Shown here piece after piece: positions 1 through 8,246 of a stretch of DNA of 64,000 bases (position 1 is the stretch's first letter; the number at the start of each line of letters is the position of its first letter). This DNA comes from Streptomyces poonensis (lineage in GTDB: Bacteria > Actinomycetota > Actinomycetes > Streptomycetales > Streptomycetaceae): assembly GCF_014650915.1 (NCBI RefSeq), contig NZ_BMVW01000004.1, positions 186,001-250,000 of the forward strand, written 5' to 3'. Under the pieces are notes generated by a model that did no database searches, was not told the origin of the DNA, and worked only from the letters and a program-made list of their open reading frames with translations. The position numbers and the translations under genes were made by a program.

Positions 1-699
1 TCGGCGCCGTCGCGGGCCTGGCGGTCGGACCCACGGGAGGCGCACTGGCTGGGCGCGCTGCGCTCGCCGGGGCTGCTGGCGCTGCTGGCGGCGTTCCTGT
101 GCGTGGGGATCGCGCTCGGTTCCATCACGCTGACGGCCAAGTCGTACGCCGACGACGGCAACGGCGGGGACGCCGTGTACGGGTGGCTGATGGCCGCGCT
201 GGGGCTGGGTGCCCTGGTCGGTGGCGCCGTGTACGGGGCGCGGCAGTGGGCCGGTGCCCCGGAGCGCCGACTGCGGGTGCTGGTGGCGCTGCTGGCGGTC
301 TGTTATCTGCCGCTGATGCTGCTGCCCGGTCCGGTGGGCATGACGGCGCTGACGGCGGTGGCGGGTGTCTTCCTGGCTCCGTCGATCGCCTGCGCGTTCG
401 TCCTCGTGGACCTGCACGCGCCGCGGGGGACCGTGACGGAGGCGTTCTCGTGGCTGGTGACGACGTTCACGGTGGGCTCGTCGGTGGGGACCGGGCTCAC
501 GGGCCCCGTCGTGGAGCGGGGCGGGGTGCTGTGGGGCTTCGCGGTGCCGGGCGTGGCGGGGGGCGTGGCGCTGCTGGTTCTGCTGGTCACGGGGCGGGTC
601 CTGGCGGTTTCCCGTGGGGGAGCGGTCGTTGCGGTCTCATCCGAAAATGATCCGAACCGTGCTGTCGAACCCCGTTTCAGTTCCGGGGATCGGGCGTAA
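1..699 (+). CDS. MFS transporter, C-terminal part (5' end outside window)
   Basis: The reading frame is open from the first base to TAA at 697-699, so the start lies upstream of the window. The visible 232 residues are mostly hydrophobic and form about six membrane segments with the Gly/Ala-rich packing helices typical of the C-terminal half of 12-helix major facilitator transporters. A short hydrophilic tail of about 30 residues ends the protein. The substrate cannot be told from this half; in Streptomyces such proteins are usually drug or metabolite exporters. It lies 9 nt upstream of pafA on the same strand, so pafA may partly depend on read-through. The family call is good; any specificity would be a guess. 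Confidence 0.8.
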   Translation, partial: SAPSRAWRSDPREAHWLGALRSPGLLALLAAFLCVGIALGSITLTAKSYADDGNGGDAVYGWLMAALGLGALVGGAVYGARQWAGAPERRLRVLVALLAVCYLPLMLLPGPVGMTALTAVAGVFLAPSIACAFVLVDLHAPRGTVTEAFSWLVTTFTVGSSVGTGLTGPVVERGGVLWGFAVPGVAGGVALLVLLVTGRVLAVSRGGAVVAVSSENDPNRAVEPRFSSGDRA

Positions 700-708
700 T
701 GTTCAGTC

Positions 709-2070
709 ATGGACCGCCGCATTTTCGGGCTGGAGAACGAGTACGGCGTCACGTGTACGTTCAGGGGACAGCGCCGCCTGTCTCCCGACGAGGTGGCGCG
801 GTACCTCTTCCGCCGTGTCGTGTCATGGGGCCGCAGCAGCAATGTGTTTCTGCGCAACGGCGCCCGCCTCTATCTCGATGTGGGCTCGCACCCGGAATAC
901 GCGACACCCGAATGTGACAACGTGATCGAACTGGTCACTCACGACAAGGCCGGCGAGCGCATTCTCGAAGGGCTGCTGGTCGACGCGGAACGCCGCCTGC
1001 ACGAGGAGGGAATCGCGGGCGACGTCTACCTCTTCAAGAACAACACCGACTCGGCGGGCAACTCCTACGGCTGCCACGAGAACTATCTGGTGGCCCGGCA
1101 CGGGGAGTTCTCCCGGCTCGCGGACATCCTCATCCCGTTCCTCGTCACACGGCAGCTGCTGTGCGGCGCCGGCAAGGTGCTGCAGACGCCGCGCGGTGCC
1201 GTGTACTGCGTCAGTCAGCGCGCCGAGCACATCTGGGAGGGCGTCTCCTCGGCGACGACCCGGTCCCGGCCGATCATCAACACGCGCGACGAGCCGCACG
1301 CGGACGCAGAGCGCTATCGCCGCCTCCACGTCATCGTGGGCGACTCGAACATGTCCGAGACGACCATGCTGCTCAAGGTCGGCGCCACCGACCTGGTGCT
1401 GCGCATGATCGAGGCGGGCACGGTGATGCGGGACCTCACCCTGGAGAACCCGATCCGGGCGATCCGCGAGGTCAGCCATGACATCACGGGCCGCCGCAAG
1501 GTGCGCCTGGCCAGCGGGCGCGAGGCCTCCGCCCTGGAGGTGCAGCGGGAGTACTACGAGAAGGCCGTCGACTTCTGCGAGCGCCGCGGGATCCGCACCG
1601 GAACGGTCGAGCGGGTGCTGGAGCTGTGGGGCCGGACGCTCGAGGCGATCGAGTCGGAGGACCTGGACCGGATCGGCACCGAGATCGACTGGGTCATGAA
1701 GTACAAGCTCATCGAGCGGTACCGGGCCAAGCACAACATGACCATGTCGAATCCGCGGGTCGCGCAGATAGACCTCGCGTACCACGACATCCACCGCCGG
1801 CGGGGGCTGTACTACCTGCTGGAGAAGAAGGGGCAGGCCGACCGCGTCTGCAACGACTTGAAGATCTTCGAGGGCAAGTCCGTTCCGCCGCAGACCACTC
1901 GGGCCCGGCTGCGCGGTGACTTCATCCGGCGGGCCCAGGAACAGCGCCGCGATTTCACCGTCGACTGGGTGCACCTCAAGCTGAACGACCAGGCGCAGCG
2001 CACCGTGTTGTGCAAGGACCCGTTCCGTTCGGTGGACGACCGGGTGGAGAAGCTGATCGCCGGAATGTGA
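709..2070 (+). CDS. pafA: Pup--protein ligase PafA
   Basis: This 453-residue protein matches PafA, the carboxylate-amine ligase that joins the C-terminal glutamate of the small protein Pup to lysines of target proteins, using ATP in the cytosol. The glutamine-synthetase-like fold is recognisable from FGLENEYG at residues 6-13, which carries the first metal/ATP-binding glutamate, and from [15 protein letters not shown], whose Asp57 corresponds to the proposed catalytic base. Length and start match the family ([13 protein letters not shown]). The sister enzyme Dop, Pup and the proteasome subunits are not in the window; in Streptomyces they normally lie just upstream. A stem-loop follows the stop codon. 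Confidence 0.96.
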   Translation: MDRRIFGLENEYGVTCTFRGQRRLSPDEVARYLFRRVVSWGRSSNVFLRNGARLYLDVGSHPEYATPECDNVIELVTHDKAGERILEGLLVDAERRLHEEGIAGDVYLFKNNTDSAGNSYGCHENYLVARHGEFSRLADILIPFLVTRQLLCGAGKVLQTPRGAVYCVSQRAEHIWEGVSSATTRSRPIINTRDEPHADAERYRRLHVIVGDSNMSETTMLLKVGATDLVLRMIEAGTVMRDLTLENPIRAIREVSHDITGRRKVRLASGREASALEVQREYYEKAVDFCERRGIRTGTVERVLELWGRTLEAIESEDLDRIGTEIDWVMKYKLIERYRAKHNMTMSNPRVAQIDLAYHDIHRRRGLYYLLEKKGQADRVCNDLKIFEGKSVPPQTTRARLRGDFIRRAQEQRRDFTVDWVHLKLNDQAQRTVLCKDPFRSVDDRVEKLIAGM

Positions 2071-2131
2071 GCCGGCTCGCGTTCCGGCAATCCGATCGGG
2101 TGTTTCCCGTCCGATCAAGGAACGCAACACG

Positions 2132-2160
2132 GGGCGTCGCACGTTAGCCGTGCGGCGCCC
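2132..2160 (+). terminator. stem-loop terminator after pafA
   Basis: GGGCGTCGCACG (2132-2143) pairs with CGTGCGGCGCCC (2149-2160) over 12 bp with one mismatch and a 5-nt loop, followed by TTCTC. It lies between the pafA stop and the FKBP lipoprotein gene and probably ends pafA transcripts. Confidence 0.6.
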
Positions 2161-2226
2161 TTCTCACACCGTAGAGTTTGCGCGCACGTCATCCCCACAC
2201 TACCGATCCGATACGAGGCCCTCACC

Positions 2227-3219
2227 GTGCGCCGACGCTCACTCCTCATCGCCGTACCCGCCGGACTCGCCACGCTCGCCGCATGCGGTGACGAGAAGTC
2301 CGACTCGGCCAAGTCCAGCAGCAGCCCGTCCGCGTCCGCGAGCACCTCGGTGAAGCCGCCGAAGATCGTGGACGGTCCGCTGCCCGCCATCACGGCCGGT
2401 AAGGAGTTCGGTGAGAAGCCGACCGTCGCCAAGGGCGGCAAGGCGTCGGAGAACCTCGCGGTGCGGACGGTCATCGCGGGCACGGGCCGGACGGTCGCCG
2501 AGAACGACTACGTGCAGGTGCACTACCTGGGCCAGATCTGGGACTCGGCGAAAGTCTTCGACAACTCCTACGACCGCAAGACGTCGCCGTTCTTCGAGCT
2601 CGGCCAGGGCCGCATCATCGACGGCTGGCGCTACGGTCTGGAAGGCCGGAAGGTCGGCAGCCGGGTCGAGATGGCGGTGCCCCCGACCTGGGGCTACGGC
2701 ACGCAGGGCAACGCGCAGGGGGGGATCAAGGGCACCGACACCCTGGTCTTCGTGATCGACATCCAGGACAGCTTCAACGCCAAGAGCTCAGCGAAGGGCG
2801 AGACGGTCACCCAGGGCGACACCGCCCTGCCCAAGGTGGGCACCAACACCGATGGCAAGGCCCCCTCCATCGAGGTGCCGAAGGCGGACCCGCCCACGAA
2901 GCTCGTCGCGGACTACGTCATCGAGGGCGACGGCGCGGAGATCGCGGCCTCCGACACCGTCCTCGTGCAGTACAGGGGCGTGGTCTGGGACACCGGCAAG
3001 GAGTTCGACTCGACGTACGGTCGCGAGCAGCTGACCTCGTTCTCGCTGCAGCAGGTCGTCAAGGGGTGGTCGCAGGGCATGGCGGGCAAGAAGGTCGGCA
3101 GCCGCGTGCTCATCGTGATCCCGCCGGAGCTCGGCTACGGCGACAACCCGCCGAGCGGCAGTGGCATCAAGAAGGACTCCACGATGGTGTTCACCGTCGA
3201 CATCCTGGCGAAGATGTGA
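2227..3219 (+). CDS. FKBP-type peptidyl-prolyl isomerase lipoprotein, two FKBP domains
   Basis: The 330-residue product starts at a GTG and has a basic MRRRS start, a hydrophobic stretch and a lipobox LAAC with Cys20, so it should be processed as a lipoprotein and sit on the outer face of the membrane. A Ser/Ala/Lys-rich linker follows. Two FKBP domains come next, at about residues 80-180 and 225-330. Both show the VQVHYLGQIWD / VLVQYRGVVWD strand, the GWRYGLEG / GWSQGMAG turn with the KVGSRV stretch, and a PP..GYG loop. FKBPs speed cis-trans isomerisation at proline, here presumably on exported proteins. The paired arginines allow Tat export, but this is inference. A single-domain cytosolic FKBP follows. 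Confidence 0.9.
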   Translation: MRRRSLLIAVPAGLATLAACGDEKSDSAKSSSSPSASASTSVKPPKIVDGPLPAITAGKEFGEKPTVAKGGKASENLAVRTVIAGTGRTVAENDYVQVHYLGQIWDSAKVFDNSYDRKTSPFFELGQGRIIDGWRYGLEGRKVGSRVEMAVPPTWGYGTQGNAQGGIKGTDTLVFVIDIQDSFNAKSSAKGETVTQGDTALPKVGTNTDGKAPSIEVPKADPPTKLVADYVIEGDGAEIAASDTVLVQYRGVVWDTGKEFDSTYGREQLTSFSLQQVVKGWSQGMAGKKVGSRVLIVIPPELGYGDNPPSGSGIKKDSTMVFTVDILAKM

Positions 3220-3323
3220 CCCCTTCGGGGATGTAAGACTGTCCGCGTTGCCTTGTTCGTACACGAGCGTTCGAGCACGAGCACGCGCACACAAGCATTC
3301 GCATACAAGCAGGAGCCTAAGAC

Positions 3324-3698
3324 GTGAGCATCGACAAGCCCGAGATCGACTTCCCGGGCGGCGAGCCCCCGAAGGACCTCGAGATCAAGGACATCTGGGA
3401 GGGTGACGGGCCGGTCGCCAAGGCGGGCGACTTCGTCAAGGTCCACTACGTGGGCGTGGCCTTCTCCACGGGTGAGGAGTTCGACGCGTCCTGGAACCGC
3501 GGCACCCCGCTCGAGTTCCAGCTCGGCGCCGGCCAGGTCATCAAGGGCTGGGACCAGGGCGTGCAGGGCATGAAGGTCGGCGGCCGCCGTCAGCTGACCA
3601 TCCCCGCGCACCTGGCGTACGGCGACCGCGGCGCCGGTGGCGGCCGTATCGCCCCGGGCGAGACGCTGATCTTCGTCTGCGACCTGGTCTCCGTCTGA
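3324..3698 (+). CDS. FKBP-type peptidyl-prolyl cis-trans isomerase, single domain
   Basis: This 124-residue protein is one complete FKBP domain with no signal peptide, so it is cytosolic. FVKVHYVGVAFSTGEEFDAS, VIKGWDQGVQGMKVGGRR, LAYGDRG and the closing LIFVCDLVSV are classic FKBP landmarks, including the Trp at the floor of the active site. It starts at GTG 3324 with AGGAG about 10 nt upstream. It lies 104 nt after the lipoprotein FKBP on the same strand; the gap holds only a very short CCCC-TTC-GGGG stem and a CGAGC-rich stretch. A strong terminator follows at 3834. Confidence 0.94.
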   Translation: MSIDKPEIDFPGGEPPKDLEIKDIWEGDGPVAKAGDFVKVHYVGVAFSTGEEFDASWNRGTPLEFQLGAGQVIKGWDQGVQGMKVGGRRQLTIPAHLAYGDRGAGGGRIAPGETLIFVCDLVSV

Positions 3699-3833
3699 CC
3701 CGGTCTCCGTTCGACGGGTCGGCACCGTACCGCCGCCCGGACCGTGGTCGCCGGGGCGCCGCCCCGGGAGCCACGGTCCGGGTGGGTGATCGTGACGGTG
3801 GACAGGACGGGACCGGACGCGATCGTCCGTCCG

Positions 3834-3862
3834 GGGCCCATGCCCGCGACGGGCATGGGCCC
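3834..3862 (+). terminator. terminator after the FKBP genes
   Basis: GGGCCCATGCCCG (3834-3846) pairs perfectly with CGGGCATGGGCCC (3850-3862) around a CGA loop and is followed by TCGGCTTTTG. It separates the FKBP genes from pafB. Confidence 0.8.
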
Positions 3863-3930
3863 TCGGCTTTTGCCGTGGTACCCCGGAGCGGTACGGTCAT
3901 CCGTCAGAAGCACCATAGGGAAGGGCGTCG

Positions 3931-4884
3931 ATGGCCATTGCCAAGGCCGAGCGGCTGATGAATCTGGCGCTGTGTCTGCTCGGGACGCGGCGACCGCTCA
4001 GCAAGCGCGAGCTGCGGGAGTCCATCGAGGCCTACCTGGAAGCGGGTTCCGACGACTCCTTCAACCGTATGTTCGAGCGGGACAAGGACGACCTCCGTGA
4101 GCTCGGCCTGGTGATCGAGACGGTCGAGAACCTCGACGGCGAGGTCGGCTATCTGGCCCGCCGCGACAGCAACCGCCTCCCGCCGATCACTCTCGACGCC
4201 GAGGAGGCCGCGGCCCTCGGCCTCGCCGCCAAGGTCTGGCAGCAGGCCCGCCTCGCCGGTGCCGCCAGCGGCGCCCTGCAGAAGCTGCGGGCGGCCGGGC
4301 TGCCCGAGGACGTCGACCCGTACGAGGCCCACGGCGCCCTCGAGCCCCGCATCCCCGTGCACGAGGCCGCCTTCGAGCCGCTGATGCTCGCCTGCCGCGA
4401 CCGCCGCCCCGTCGTCTTCGACTACCGCAAGGCCACCGCCGCCCGCCCCGAGACCCGTAACGTCGAGCCGTGGGCGCTGGAGTGCTGGCGCGGCCATTGG
4501 TACCTGGCCGGCTGGGACCGCGACCGGGGCGCCGAGCGCGTCTTCCGGCTGTCGCGCATCACCGGCAAGGTCAGGTCGCGCAGCGGCAGCTTCACCGCCG
4601 AGATCCCCGACGTCGTCACCGTGCGGGAGACCGTCGCGAGCTGGGCGGGGGAGATCGCCAACCGCTCCGCGCGGATCCGGCTGCGCACGGGCGCCGGTTA
4701 CCCCTTGCGGGCGAAAGCCACCTCCGTACGGGAACTCGGCGACGGCTGGGACGAGTTGGAGATCCCGTACGGGCACGGACTCGATGCCTGGCTGGTGGAG
4801 TTCGGGCCCGATGTGGTGGTCCTGGAACCGGCCGAGCTGCGGGCCGACGTGGTGGACCGGCTGCGTGCCGTGGCCAAGGGCTGA
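3931..4884 (+). CDS. pafB: WYL-domain transcriptional regulator PafB
   Basis: The 317-residue protein has an N-terminal winged-helix region (about residues 1-70, AERLMNLALCLL...FERDKDDLRELG) and a WYL domain around residues 145-235 with ECWRGHWYLAGWDRDRG and FRLSRITG. It matches PafB, which in mycobacteria acts with PafC as a transcriptional activator of the RecA-independent DNA-damage response. Despite the name, no role in pupylation is needed. The ATG at 3931 follows a GAAGGG ribosome site. It is followed 15 nt later by pafC, so the two are probably translated from one mRNA and assemble as a complex. I infer the damage-response role from mycobacteria; it is not visible in the sequence. Confidence 0.9.
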   Translation: MAIAKAERLMNLALCLLGTRRPLSKRELRESIEAYLEAGSDDSFNRMFERDKDDLRELGLVIETVENLDGEVGYLARRDSNRLPPITLDAEEAAALGLAAKVWQQARLAGAASGALQKLRAAGLPEDVDPYEAHGALEPRIPVHEAAFEPLMLACRDRRPVVFDYRKATAARPETRNVEPWALECWRGHWYLAGWDRDRGAERVFRLSRITGKVRSRSGSFTAEIPDVVTVRETVASWAGEIANRSARIRLRTGAGYPLRAKATSVRELGDGWDELEIPYGHGLDAWLVEFGPDVVVLEPAELRADVVDRLRAVAKG

Positions 4885-4899
4885 GGGGGAGTCAAGCAA

Positions 4900-6153
4900 G
4901 TGGTGGGAAAACCGGCCAGGCCGGCGAACGCCATCGACCAGACCCGGCGGATGCTCTCCCTGGTGACGTATCTGAGGGAGCGCCCCGGCGCCCGCGTCGA
5001 GGACGTCGCCCGCGCCTTCGGGATCAGCGAGGACGAGCTGATCTCCGACCTCGATGTGCTGCCCCTGTGCGGGACCAGCTTCCGCGGCGGTGACCTGCTC
5101 GACATCGACACCGACGGCGAGCGCATCTGGTGGCACAACCCGGCCGCGCTCGCCGCGGAGGCGGCCGAGCCGCTGCGGCTCGCCGCCGACGAGGCCACCG
5201 CGCTGCTGGTGGCCGCGCGTGCCGTGGCCACCCTGCCCGGTCTGCGCGAGGGCGACCGGCAGGCGCTGCTGCGGGCCACCGCCAAGGTCGAGACGGCCGC
5301 GGGCGAGGCCGCAGGGGCCAGCTCCCGGCTCTCGGTGACCTTCGAGTCGGAGGGCGGGGTCTTCGCGGACGTCGACCGGGCGATCTCCGAGCGCCGCCGG
5401 CTGTGGATCCGCTACTACTCGCCCGCGCGCGACGAGCTCACCGAGCGCGAGATCGACCCGATCCGCCTGGTCAGCGTCGGTCACACCTATGTCGAGGCCT
5501 GGTGCCGCCGCTCCGAGGCGCGCCGCACCTTCCGGCTCGACCGGGTCGCCGAGATCAAGATCCTCGACGAGCCGTCCGCGCCGCCCGAGATCGAGCTGCG
5601 CGACCTGTCCGAAGCGCTGGTGCAGCCGGCGGCCGAGGATCCGGAGGTCGTCGTCGAGGTCGGCCCCGGCGGGCGCTGGGTCGCCGAGTACTACCCGCAC
5701 GACAGCGCCGAGGAGCTCCCCGACGGTGGGCTCCGCATCACCCTGCGCACCCCCGACCCCGCATCGCTGCGGCGGCTGGCGCTGCGGCTCGGCCGCGACG
5801 GCAGGATCGTCGAGCCCCGGGACCTCGCGGACAGCGCCCGGCAGGCGGCGCGGGAGGCGCTCGCCGCCTATGACGGGCTCGAGGGTGCGTACGACGAGCG
5901 GGGCGCGGTGCCGGGTTCGTCCGGCCTGCCGTACGACGCGGTCGCCGGCCCGGCGCACGGCGGGGCGGGCACGGCGGACACGGTGGGATCGGCGGGACCG
6001 GCAGGGCCGGTGGGACCGGCGGACGGCAGCGGTGAGCCGCGGTCGTCGTACGACGGGCCGAAGCCGGTGTACGGCACGGCGCGGGCCGTCTCCGCAGCAG
6101 CGCCCCCCGCAGTTCAGGACCGGCTGTACGACAGGCAGGAGCAAGGGCTGTGA
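4900..6153 (+). CDS. pafC: WYL-domain transcriptional regulator PafC
   Basis: This 417-residue PafC partner has an N-terminal HTH (about residues 12-60, MLSLVTYLRERPG...EDVARAFGISEDEL) and a WYL domain near residues 160-225 with VGHTYVEAWCRRSE and TFRLDRVAEIK. The core ends near residue 330. The last 85 residues are a Gly/Pro/Ala-rich tail that is likely disordered. The GTG at 4900 has GGGGGAG just upstream. Its stop codon overlaps the start of the next small gene (GTGA at 6150-6153). In mycobacteria PafBC senses DNA damage, probably through a WYL ligand; that is inferred here. Confidence 0.9.
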   Translation: MVGKPARPANAIDQTRRMLSLVTYLRERPGARVEDVARAFGISEDELISDLDVLPLCGTSFRGGDLLDIDTDGERIWWHNPAALAAEAAEPLRLAADEATALLVAARAVATLPGLREGDRQALLRATAKVETAAGEAAGASSRLSVTFESEGGVFADVDRAISERRRLWIRYYSPARDELTEREIDPIRLVSVGHTYVEAWCRRSEARRTFRLDRVAEIKILDEPSAPPEIELRDLSEALVQPAAEDPEVVVEVGPGGRWVAEYYPHDSAEELPDGGLRITLRTPDPASLRRLALRLGRDGRIVEPRDLADSARQAAREALAAYDGLEGAYDERGAVPGSSGLPYDAVAGPAHGGAGTADTVGSAGPAGPVGPADGSGEPRSSYDGPKPVYGTARAVSAAAPPAVQDRLYDRQEQGL

Positions 6154-6449
6154 GCGGGTCGGCGACCTCCGGTGTGCAGGAGAGGGAGATGTCCGTGGCG
6201 GTCGCCTTCGCCGGTATGCGGCGGGTGGCCGACGTGGTGTTCAGAGCCGGCTGTCCCGACTGCCGGTCGAGCTTCGAGCTCGGTGCCGGCGCCCTCCGGC
6301 TCGCCGTCGGCGCCACCAGCAGGACCACCTTCTACTCCTTCACCTGCCCCGAGTGCGGGGCGGCCGTCCGCAAGCCCGCGGGGGAGCGCATCGTCGAGCT
6401 GCTGACCGGCGGCGGGGTGCGTACGCTGCGGCTGCACTCGGCGGGCTAG
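6150..6449 (+). CDS. small zinc-ribbon protein
   Basis: The 99-residue product has two CxxC knuckles, CPDC at residues 35-38 and CPEC at 66-69, about 30 residues apart, as in a zinc ribbon. No other domain is visible and there is no signal peptide or membrane segment. The GTG at 6150 overlaps the pafC stop by 4 nt, with AGGAG at 6137-6141 as ribosome site, so it is translationally coupled to pafC. I do not recognise a named family. Its position between pafC and tatA suggests a nucleic-acid or protein-binding accessory, but the function is unknown. Confidence 0.75.
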   Translation: MSGSATSGVQEREMSVAVAFAGMRRVADVVFRAGCPDCRSSFELGAGALRLAVGATSRTTFYSFTCPECGAAVRKPAGERIVELLTGGGVRTLRLHSAG

Positions 6450-6459
6450 GCTCGAAGCC

Positions 6460-6654
6460 ATGTTCTGGCCGATGTTCGCGATCGCCCTGGGGTTCCTGGG
6501 GCTGGCCGTGCTAGGGGTGCTCGCCGTCCGGGTCTTCGTGGAGGCCCAGCGTCTCGGCAGACAGGTCGCGGACTCCGCGCGCCGTATCAACCGCGCCGCC
6601 GAGGAGCTGGAGCGGGCGGCCGTGCACACGGCCCGCGCTGTGGACGGGCTGTGA
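6460..6654 (+). CDS. mini membrane protein with C-terminal amphipathic helix
   Basis: This 64-residue protein has one N-terminal membrane segment (about residues 3-25) followed by a charged helix of roughly 35 residues with regular Ala/Arg/Leu spacing. The layout resembles TatA, but the FG hinge motif is missing. It starts 10 nt after the zinc-ribbon gene and is probably in the same operon as pafBC. It has no recognised family. Since real tatA follows 256 nt downstream, it could be a TatA-like relic or a small scaffold protein; this is speculation. Confidence 0.6.
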   Translation: MFWPMFAIALGFLGLAVLGVLAVRVFVEAQRLGRQVADSARRINRAAEELERAAVHTARAVDGL

Positions 6655-6910
6655 CCCCGTACGGGTTCGTCTGTGAGTTCCGGGCCCCCCGCGCTTCACG
6701 GCACTTCGCCCTGTCAACTTCGCGCCAGGGGCAGGTACGCTCGTGGTCGCGGCCCGAAGAACGAGGCGCGGGCCGCAATCCGGAGTATGCAGAGGGATTG
6801 CCTTGCGTTTACCCCCGAGCGTTACGATCGCTGCCAGCGCGATCGTCGGACGCTTGTCCGACCGGTCGGACAGCACCCCACTCGACGCCTCTGTGAGAAG
6901 GTAAAGACTT

Positions 6911-7198
6911 ATGTTCGGTGGAAAGATCGGCGCTCCCGAGCTCATCCTGCTCCTCGTCGTCATCATTCTGCTGTTCGGCGCGAAGAAGCTTCCGGACATG
7001 GCCCGCTCGCTCGGCAAGTCCGCGCGCATCCTCAAGAGCGAGGCCAAGGCGATGAAGTCCGAGAACAAGGACACCACCACCGCCGCCTCCGCCCCGCCGC
7101 AGGAGGAGACGCCGGCTCCGCGTACCATCCAGGCCGCGCCTGGTGACGTGACCAGCTCCCGCCCGGTCACCGAGCCGACGGACGCGACCAAGCGCTGA
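6911..7198 (+). CDS. tatA: Sec-independent protein translocase subunit TatA
   Basis: The 95-residue protein shows the TatA layout: a short N-terminus, one membrane helix (about residues 9-22, ELILLLVVIILL), the FG hinge at 22-23, an amphipathic helix with LPDMARSLGKSARILKSE, and an acidic/Pro-rich tail. Many TatA copies gather around a TatC-substrate complex to move folded proteins with twin-arginine signals across the membrane. tatC follows 46 nt downstream. Streptomyces export many proteins by Tat, including candidates in this window (the glycosidase at 54172). ATG 6911 follows GAGAAGGTAAAGACTT. Confidence 0.95.
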   Translation: MFGGKIGAPELILLLVVIILLFGAKKLPDMARSLGKSARILKSEAKAMKSENKDTTTAASAPPQEETPAPRTIQAAPGDVTSSRPVTEPTDATKR

Positions 7199-7244
7199 CG
7201 CAGGGCCGGACTCACCGGCCCGCCGTACGAGATGGGAACGTGGG

Positions 7245-8216
7245 TTGCTGAAGTCTGCCCGCAAGAAGGAGAAGGATCCCGAAGGGCGGATGCCCCTGGT
7301 GGAGCACCTTCGTGAGCTCCGCAACCGGCTCGCGAAGTCGCTGTTGGCCATCGTCGTCGTCACGGTCGTCGCTGCCTTCTTCTACAACGACATCATCAAC
7401 TTCCTGACCGATCCGGTCCTTGATTCGGTCGGGTGCTCGAAAACCTTCGAGGAACTGGCGAAGGCGGCCGACGACTCACAGCCGTGCGCGCGGATCACCA
7501 TCAACGGCCTGCTCGGTCCCTTCTCGCTGGCCCTGAAGGTCTCCCTCATGGCCGGTGTCGTGCTGGCCTCGCCGATCTGGCTCTTCCAGCTGTGGGCCTT
7601 CATCGCGCCCGGCCTGCACAAGAACGAGAAGAAGTACGCCTACGCGTTCGTCGCCACGGGAGCCCCCCTCTTCCTGGGCGGTGCCTACTTCGCGTACCGG
7701 GTGCTGCCCACTACCGCAGAGGTGCTGATCGAGTTCACCCCGTTCGGCGTGGACAACCTGCTGCCGCTGGACGACCTGCTCGACCTCGTCACGCGCATGG
7801 TGGTCGTCTTCGGTCTCTCCTTCGAGCTGCCGCTGCTGCTGGTCATGCTCAACTTCACCGGGGTCATCTCCGGCAGGCGCATGCTCGGCTGGTGGCGCGG
7901 CATGATCCTGGGCATCACGGTCTTCGCGGCCGTCGCCACCCCCAGCACCGAACCGGTGACCATGCTGGCGCTCGCCGCACCGATCTGGATCCTCTACTTC
8001 GGCGCCGTCGCCGTCGCCCTGTTCAACGACCGCCGCAAGGCACGCATCGAGGCCGAGGGCCCCGCCGACGACGAGGCCTCGGAGCTCGACCTCACCCCCG
8101 AGGACGTCGGTGACGTGGAGCCCGTCTCCGCGAGCCGTGCGCTGCCCGAGGGAACGGGAACGGCCGGTACGGGAACGGCCAAGGACCGGATCAACGGTTA
8201 TGACGACGTGACCTGA
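7245..8216 (+). CDS. tatC: Sec-independent protein translocase subunit TatC
   Basis: This 323-residue integral membrane protein is TatC, the receptor for twin-arginine signal peptides. Family signatures are MPLVEHLRELRNRL before the first membrane helix, the large outer loop after it, and SFELP in the later loop; about six membrane segments are visible. The C-terminal 60 residues are acidic and polar, which is common in actinobacteria. The only start that keeps the conserved N-terminus is TTG at 7245; a GTG at 7240 is out of frame. It is encoded directly after tatA. Confidence 0.94.
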   Translation: MLKSARKKEKDPEGRMPLVEHLRELRNRLAKSLLAIVVVTVVAAFFYNDIINFLTDPVLDSVGCSKTFEELAKAADDSQPCARITINGLLGPFSLALKVSLMAGVVLASPIWLFQLWAFIAPGLHKNEKKYAYAFVATGAPLFLGGAYFAYRVLPTTAEVLIEFTPFGVDNLLPLDDLLDLVTRMVVVFGLSFELPLLLVMLNFTGVISGRRMLGWWRGMILGITVFAAVATPSTEPVTMLALAAPIWILYFGAVAVALFNDRRKARIEAEGPADDEASELDLTPEDVGDVEPVSASRALPEGTGTAGTGTAKDRINGYDDVT

Positions 8217-8246
8217 CACACCGCGGACACCTCGTAGGGTCACCCC

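Noticed and set aside
3904..6144. Minus-strand 746-codon open frame opposite pafB and pafC
   Set aside because: It is a mirror of GC-rich coding DNA with low-complexity Arg/Gly/Leu sequence and no domain; pafB and pafC are unmistakable on the other strand.
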